Part shown: positions 59,535-64,000 of the stretch, one piece after another
Position numbering within the stretch: the stretch's first letter is position 1
How the letters are laid out: each line of letters begins with the position of its first letter
Assembly (NCBI GenBank): GCA_963667205.1
Contig: OY762959.1
Location: 1,302,001 to 1,366,000, forward strand
DNA length: 64,000 nucleotides
Direction of reading: 5' to 3'
Source: CF-162 sp963667205
Lineage (GTDB): Bacteria > Chloroflexota > Dehalococcoidia > SM23-28-2 > RBG-16-64-32
Translations under genes and position numbers: made by a program
The notes under the pieces: model-generated
The model's database searches: none
What the model saw: only the letters and a program-made list of their open reading frames with translations
What the model was told of the DNA's origin: nothing

Positions 59535-60152
59535 CTAGTCGGCGTTTTCCGAATCGCCGCCTTCGCGCTCCTTCGCCGTCTCATGCGCGGCGTGCAGAAC
59601 GCCGGCCGTGATCTCTTCCAGCTCAACGATCTCGTCGGCGCTGAGGTCCTCGATCCGCTGCATGTAATAGGTGATCGTGTCAACAACCTGCCTCTTGGGC
59701 CGACGCCAGGTCAACAGGAAGTACGAGCTGAAGGCAGCGATTACGCTTCCGAAGAAGAGAGCGACGCTGATGATCGTGAAGATCGATCCCAGGATCCTCC
59801 CGGGGGTCGTGACAAGGCCGACATCGCTGTGGCCGACCGTCGTGAACGCAGCGACGGCCCACCATAGACCGACGCTGTAAGAGGTCACCTCAGCGTTCTC
59901 GGAAGATCGCTCGATGAGGAATATGGGGACGGGGGTGATAACGACGAGGATCACCAGGAAAGCGATGATCGGCACGACAAGGGTCTGCGTAAAGACGTCC
60001 CGAAAGAGGGCGACCGCGGCACCGATCGCGCCAACGGCGTCTCGCCGGAGCGAGGTTAGGCGGTTCTTTCGCGTCCGCACCAGCAATGTGCGGTCGCCCG
60101 GCCGCGAGCTAGGAATGCGGCGCAGACGGCGCTTAGTTGTCTCGTCGGCCAT
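59535..60152 (-). CDS. Two-TM ion channel (Ion_trans_2/K+ channel-like)
   Basis: A 205-residue protein with an N-terminal basic region, a first membrane helix (VVPIIAFLVILVVITPVPIFL), a pore helix and filter AVAAFTTVGHSD (residues 99-110), a second helix (ILGSIFTIISVALFFGSVIAA) and a C-terminal helical tail. The filter reads TVGHSD where potassium channels have TVGYGD, so selectivity may differ. Single-gene unit. Confidence 0.85.
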   Translation of the reverse strand: MADETTKRRLRRIPSSRPGDRTLLVRTRKNRLTSLRRDAVGAIGAAVALFRDVFTQTLVVPIIAFLVILVVITPVPIFLIERSSENAEVTSYSVGLWWAVAAFTTVGHSDVGLVTTPGRILGSIFTIISVALFFGSVIAAFSSYFLLTWRRPKRQVVDTITYYMQRIEDLSADEIVELEEITAGVLHAAHETAKEREGGDSENAD

Positions 60153-60294
60153 GTCTCACTGCGCGCACGTGCATGTGCAATATGATAACGCCTGCCCGCC
60201 TCCGGTCATACGAATCTGGCGACGGTTCGGTGTGAGATGACTCCCGGATTTCCACTCCGGCGCAGGGCGTTCCCACGCGGGCCAAGGGTGCAGA

Positions 60295-61607
60295 ATGCCC
60301 GGCATGGAGCCGCGCGTCCAATACGCCCAGACCGAGGACGGGGCGAACATTGCGTTCGCCAGCACGGGCGAAGGGCCGCCCCTGATCCGCGTGCCACAGC
60401 CTGGGATCTCCCATGTCCAGAGGGGATTGGTCGACAGGCTCTCACTTTTTCCAGCAGTTCATCTAGACCTTTCGCGTCATCTGGTACGACATTCGCGGCA
60501 CAGGACTCTCCGAATCGGGATGCGCTCGACTTTCCCATGGAATCGATGATGCGCGACCTCGAGGCCGTTATCGAGAGCACTGGCCTCCGGTCGTTCGCCC
60601 TCTTAGCGATCTTAGACTCCGTTCCCGTGACGGTGACCTACGCCGCCAGGTTCCCGGACCGCGTATCGCACCTCATCCTCATCGATGGCTGGACGAACTC
60701 GTCGGACTTCATCGACACGCCTTCGATGGAGGCCCATGAGGCCCTTGTCGACAAGGACTGGACCCTGTTTACGGAGACGATGGTGCGGGTTCTGGCAGGG
60801 ATCGACGACCCTCAATTCATCAATCTCACGGGCGAGCATATCCGAGCCTGTATCGAACCGGAGGCGTACCGCGCGTACGGTGTGGCGAACAGGAGGTACG
60901 ACGTTTCAGGGCTCCTGCCTGAGGTAAAGGCCCAGACGCTGGTGCTGCACAATAACAACCATCGCTTCACTCCGGTCCGCGCCGGGCAGAAGCTGGCGGC
61001 GGGCATTCCGGACGCGCGCTTCCTAACCATTGATGACTTGAACTACGAGCGTGTAGCGCCTCTCGTCGCAGAGTTTATGGGCACCACTGAAAAGCCCGAG
61101 TCAACCGAACCCGGCGCATTCCGTACGGTGCTCTTCATCGATCTCGTCGGACACACGGAGATGATGTCCCGCCTTGGCGACGAACGTGGCCGGGAGGTCC
61201 TGCGGGAACACGAGCAGATAGTCCGTGAGGACCTGGCGGAACACGGCGGTCAAGAGGTCAAGACCATGGGGGACGGCTTCATGGCGTCATTCGCGTCTGT
61301 GACTGAGGCCGTCGAGTGCGCGATCGGGCTGCAGCGGGCCTTCGCCGAGCGCGAGGGTGAGCCGCTGTCGGTGCGTGTGGGGCTGAACGCCGGCGAGCCG
61401 ATCGAGGAAGACGGCGACCTGTTCGGCGCGACGGTGATCCTGGCGTCGCGCATTGCGGCGAAGGCAGAAGGCGGCGAGATCCTCGTGTCGGACACGGTGC
61501 GCGGCCTCTGCTCTGGCAAAGGGTTCCTGTTCGCTGATAGCGGCGACTTCGTGGCGAACGGGTTCGAGGAGCCGGTGAGGGTGTCCGAGGTTCGCTGGCA
61601 GGAGTAG
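60295..61607 (+). pseudogene. Alpha/beta hydrolase-adenylate cyclase fusion, decayed N-terminal half
   Basis: The start is MEPRVQYAQTEDGANIAFAS (frame of 60295). Near 60445 the reading shifts to FFQQFI, a TAG, then TFRVIWYDIRGTGLSES. Near 60515 it shifts again to RDALDFPMESMMRDLEAVIE and from there is open to 61607. The hydrolase elbow reads LAILDSVPV, without a GxSxG Ser. The C-terminal class III cyclase domain is intact with both metal Asp regions (LFIDLVGHTEMMSRLGDERG, KTMGDGFMASFASV). Such fusions are common; here three lesions hit the first half. Confidence 0.75.
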
Positions 61608-61946
61608 TCCGTTGCGACGTTATACGCTTGCTGGTTCCTTGCGAGACAAGTAGGTCCTGCTCACTCCGCGGGATTGCCTGACCCTGCCTGGTGCTTGATC
61701 CAGCCTCACGCCACCCCGAGCGCTGCGAAGATCCTGCGCGGAATTCCAGCCGAACGCCTGCGCGATACGTGCTCCGACGGATGTGTCGGACGCGACCTTC
61801 GCCCGATGATGGCGGCGAGGCGCCCCACTCGGCCACATCGCCCCCGGAGAGAGACCACACGAAGGGAGGGCAGTTGTACGAAGAAACGGCCACTAATCCC
61901 ACTCACCAGCAGCCCCCCTCGGTCATCACATCAAGGAAGGAGACAG
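61608..61946. other. Region without a recognised gene
   Basis: 339 bases between the cyclase gene and the 61947 gene. A minus-strand frame (VGARIAQAFGWNSAQDLRSA) could be coding debris, but I cannot match it. The AAGGAAGGAG site at its right end belongs to 61947. Confidence 0.3.
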
Positions 61947-62294
61947 ATGTCTTCAGAACGAACTGACGAAAGAACACTGAACGAACGCATGGAAGCGATC
62001 GAGCAGGCAGCGAAGGCGCGGCCGGAAGCTCCGTCTGATCCGAAAGAGCCGGCCGACTTCGCTGGCGATAAGGCCGGTGCGGGTCGGTACATCCTTGGCT
62101 TCCTTCTAGCCAGCCTCCTCGGGCTATGGATCGTGTACTGGGCCTGATACTACGGCTGGCAGGGTATCTGGATTAGCCTCGTCATTTTCATCATCGGCGT
62201 CATCGGCCTGGTGGCTTTCGGCGGCAGCATCGGTGGATGCCAGGAAGGTTTCCAGAACGGCCCCCAGGGCTACGGGTCCTACACGTGCCAATAG
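61947..62294 (+). pseudogene. Two-TM small membrane protein interrupted by in-frame TGA
   Basis: From ATG 61947 (AAGGAAGGAG upstream) the protein has an acidic N-terminus, a first helix (RYILGFLLASLLGLWIVYWA), then TGA at 62145-62147. The frame continues with YYGWQGIWISLVIFIIGVIG, a second helix and a Gly/Gln tail ending at TAG 62292. The 58328 protein has the same layout, and its residue aligned to the TGA is Arg, so a CGA to TGA nonsense change is the simplest reading. Readthrough is possible. Function unknown. Confidence 0.55.
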
Positions 62295-62516
62295 TGGGTA
62301 CGAAGGCGTAGTTCCAGGCTCCCAGTCTGGAGCCGATCACCCCTGAACGGGCGGCGGCGAGGAGACGTCCACGTATCCCACCGGCACCAACCCGTCTCCT
62401 TCGCCTGCCCCCCGGCCCAGCGCTACTTGACGGGCGGTTATCTTCCTGTACAGTCCCCATACCGACCGGTGTACGGCGCAGGGGCGCGCCGGCAGGCGTT
62501 TTGGGGGTGAGAGTTC

Positions 62517-63924
62517 GTGCGAGACGATGTCGAATCGGTCCGCGAACCCGGTGTTCGCGACCTGGAGTCCGTGTCCGAGCGCTTCCGCACGGTGTTCGAG
62601 GACGGCCCACTCGGAATCGTCGTCATTGGAGCGGACCTCCGGTTCTCCGACGTCAACCCTGCATTCTGCGAGCTGCTCGGCTACCGGAAGGCTGAGTTGC
62701 TCGGTCGTTCGCTCGACGAAGTCACGCACGCGGAAGACGTGGAAAGCACCGCCGGTATGGCGCAACAGGCGTTGCAGGCCGATGGATCCTACCGGCACGC
62801 AGACAAAAGACTGCTGACGAAGAGCGGCGCGACCGTTTGGGTATCACTGCTAATCACGTTCGTTAGCAACGACGACTCAGGCCCGCCGTACGGGCTTGCG
62901 ATGGTCGTCGACATCAATGAGCGTAAGCGCACAGAGCAGGCCCTGCGAACGCCCCTTGAGACTTCCCGGGCGCTGCTCAACGTCCCCATCGGCTCCGCCA
63001 TCTTGATGGAGCTCGACGGCACGATCGTGGCCCTGAATTCGACTGCCGTCGAGCGACTACCGGGCGACGCCGGCGATCTCCTGGGCCGTTCCATCTACGA
63101 TCTGATGCCCCCCGAGACGGCCCGCAGCCGAAAGGCCGCCGTCCGCTGCGTAGAGGCCTCGGCCGAACCCGAGAGAATCGAGGAAAGAACCTCCGACGGG
63201 TGGTTCATCACAAGGATCTATCCGGTTCTCGACGATAGCGGATCGGTCGCCCGGGTTGCCCTCTACATCCGAGACATTACCCGGCTGAGGCATGCTGAGG
63301 CGGCACTTGAAGAGAGCCAGTCCACGGTTGGCGCCCTCCTCACCGGCACCCCTTGACATGGTCTTCCGAATTACCGCAGACGCTACTTTTCTGGACTTCC
63401 TACCGGCCAGTGACCTCGATCCGCTGGTACCGCCGGGCGAATTCCTGGGTAAGCGAGCGGCCGACGTGCTGCCGGCGGAGATCGCCGGAGAGGTCGAACG
63501 AAAGATCAACCTCGCCCTCCGCACAGACGAGCTTCAGGAGCTCGAATACGACCTCGCCACCGAAAAGGGCCTTAAGAGCTTTGAAGCTCGAATTGCTCCT
63601 ATCGGCGGAAACGAGGTGCTTGCCATCGTCCGCGACGTCACCGCCCGCCGCCGCGCTCAGGACGACCTCGAACGCCTCCGCGACGCGCTCGAGGCCAGGG
63701 TCGAACAGACCGTCTCCAGCAGCACCGCATACGGCCTCAGCTTTCGCGAGCTCACCGTCCTCTATCTTGCGGCGGAAGGACGCTCAGACAAAGAGATCGC
63801 TTCGATCCTCGGCATCAGTCACCGCACGGTACAGACACACATCACCCACATCCTCCAGAAGATGGACGCCTCCAACAGGGCCGAGGCCAGCGCACGCGCC
63901 CAACGGGAAGGCCTTATCGGCTGA
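62517..63924 (+). pseudogene. PAS-domain LuxR-type regulator, frameshifted
   Basis: The first frame (GTG 62517 to 63356) has two PAS domains: FRTVFEDGPLGIVVIGADLR with NPAFCELLGY, and LLNVPIGSAILMELDGTIVA. It stops at TGA 63354. The same protein continues one frame over: LDMVFRITADATFLDFLPAS (third PAS), a coiled linker, and a C-terminal LuxR HTH (LSFRELTVLYLAAEGRSDKE, IASILGISHRTVQTHITHIL). One lost base near 63350 explains the split; repaired length is about 469 residues. It could also be a sequence error. Confidence 0.78.
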
Positions 63925-64000
63925 ACCGCGGAGTGATTACGTGTTCTTGCGGATGACCGCCATCAGACCGACCGAGGATCATACCAGCCAATGAGCTCTC

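Noticed and set aside
1..64000. CRISPR arrays, rRNA genes, replication origin
   Set aside because: No regularly spaced short repeats, no rRNA-like sequence and no origin-type repeat cluster were seen.

Overview
The window is a gene-dense, GC-rich bacterial segment. I infer a member of the Chloroflexota, possibly a marine or soil SAR202/Dehalococcoidia-type lineage. The grounds are gene content only: a DUF5679 zinc-ribbon peptide, many FMN-dependent luciferase-like monooxygenases, CaiB/BaiF CoA-transferases, thiolase-fold proteins with DUF35 partners, and AtuA proteins. No rRNA or other phylogenetic marker is present.

Left flank (1-12.1 kb): a carbohydrate block (GH13-like start, GH15 remnant, SDR, broken NAD(P)HX epimerase), a frameshifted CDF metal transporter, peroxiredoxin, beta-carbonic anhydrase, a decayed IS (6034-7209), an arabinofuranosidase stub, SPFH protein, SRAP protein, a tafazzin-like acyltransferase, and a tyrosine integrase cut off by an IS6-family element (11163-12109).

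Core (12.2-40.9 kb): a mostly intact catabolic block. It has a Liv-type uptake ABC transporter (binding protein, two permeases, two ATPases), an acyl-CoA ligase, three CaiB/BaiF CoA-transferases, three thiolase-fold proteins whose nucleophile Cys is replaced by Gly, three DUF35 partners, three LLM flavin oxidoreductases, an HpaB-family protein, a cyclase-family hydrolase, three alpha/beta hydrolases, SDRs, a zinc alcohol dehydrogenase and a TetR regulator. Palindromic sites (shared 14-mer TAGAGCGAGCGCTC in four places, close variants in two) precede nearly every transcription unit, so the block looks like one regulon for import, CoA activation, oxidation and retro-aldol or thiolytic cleavage of an unidentified, probably branched or cyclic carboxylic acid.

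Right flank (41-64 kb): an IS remnant, then a DUF3179 lipoprotein gene interrupted by an in-frame TGA at a conserved Cys position, followed at once by a SECIS-like hairpin. I interpret it as a selenoprotein. Three partial copies of the 3' end of a tRNA-Lys(TTT) gene (44091, 50143, 59348) look like attachment-site repeats separating tandem islands. The first island carries an amidase, a thiolase/DUF35 pair and a crotonase; the second carries two AtuA systems, a CMD protein and peptide-type ABC transporter parts. Beyond the last repeat lie an ion channel, a decayed hydrolase-cyclase fusion and a split PAS-LuxR regulator.

Both flanks are full of gene fragments and frameshifts, while the core is almost free of them.
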